Shown in pieces: positions 64,000 to 64,000 of a stretch of 64,000 nucleotides of DNA (positions are counted from its first letter, which is position 1; every line of letters begins with the position of its first letter). The translations under genes and the position numbers were made by a program. Source of the stretch: Bacteroidota bacterium (GTDB lineage Bacteria > Bacteroidota > Ignavibacteria > Ignavibacteriales > Ignavibacteriaceae); NCBI GenBank assembly GCA_022573715.1, contig JACZTL010000016.1:1-64000 (forward strand), written 5' to 3'. Below the pieces are notes generated by a model. It was given only the letters and a program-made list of their open reading frames with translations, had not been told where the DNA came from and did not search any database.

Positions 64000-64000
64000 A

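Overview
The window is an AT-rich bacterial chromosome segment with dense, mostly co-oriented genes. It looks like a member of the Ignavibacteria / Bacteroidota-Chlorobi assemblage. The evidence is two exported proteins ending in type IX secretion sorting domains of the NPFNPxTxIxF ... VLG ... SGxYFYxxxA ... TRKMxLL(K/R) type, a DUF5103-like T9SS plug protein, lineage-typical lipoproteins (DUF4296, DUF1684), a RecQ with a long C-terminal extension, and a DUF3822/PilM-like gene beside rsmD and coaD. This assignment is inference. Unlike many Bacteroidota, several genes here have clear Shine-Dalgarno sequences (gapA, aroF, rpsA, fadD-like). GTG and TTG starts are common.

Layout. 1-7.2 kb: 3' end of a T9SS cargo gene, a palindrome-rich gap, then gapA-pgk-rhomboid-DUF4296 lipoprotein, converging on recQ. 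7.6-20 kb: marC, an SDR gene broken by one amber codon, a GH13 enzyme, mutS-DUF1684 lipoprotein, aroF and tyrA (aromatic amino acids), an exported YwqK/MORN-like repeat protein, and aguB/aguA (agmatine to putrescine). 19.9-20.5 kb is a gene-free, hairpin-rich stretch with two diverged copies of one element. 20.5-31.5 kb: split proton-translocating transhydrogenase (pntAa-pntAb-pntB), a small Sm-like candidate, the T9SS plug, a Gfo/Idh/MocA oxidoreductase, an LEA lipoprotein, a phosphofructokinase with PPi-type signature residues, a ROK sugar kinase and an LptD-like outer-membrane protein.

31.9-38.8 kb is the most unusual part. A candidate operator precedes a small His/Cys membrane protein and a TonB-dependent receptor. 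A tightly coupled cassette follows: outer-membrane porin, FMN_bind protein with a flavinylation motif, 4-TM protein with an HxH pair, Tat-type NusG domain II protein and ApbE flavin transferase. It reads as an extracytoplasmic flavin redox module.

38.8-48.5 kb is a minus-strand housekeeping block: DUF5683-like protein, mtaB, rpsA, cmk, dnaX, msrC and lon. dnaX carries an A9 tract at the expected gamma/tau boundary. 48.6-64 kb: a suhB-like gene frameshifted in another A9 run, acyl-CoA synthetase, sucC, TPR protein, aroE, aminotransferase, a CRTAC1-type T9SS cargo, coaD, rsmD, PilM-like and pseudopilin-like genes, an HhH protein, and dnaJ-grpE-hrcA (hrcA runs off the right edge).

I saw no tRNA, rRNA, CRISPR array, transposase or phage gene. 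No computation was run: homology calls rest on recognising motifs, and structures were paired by eye.
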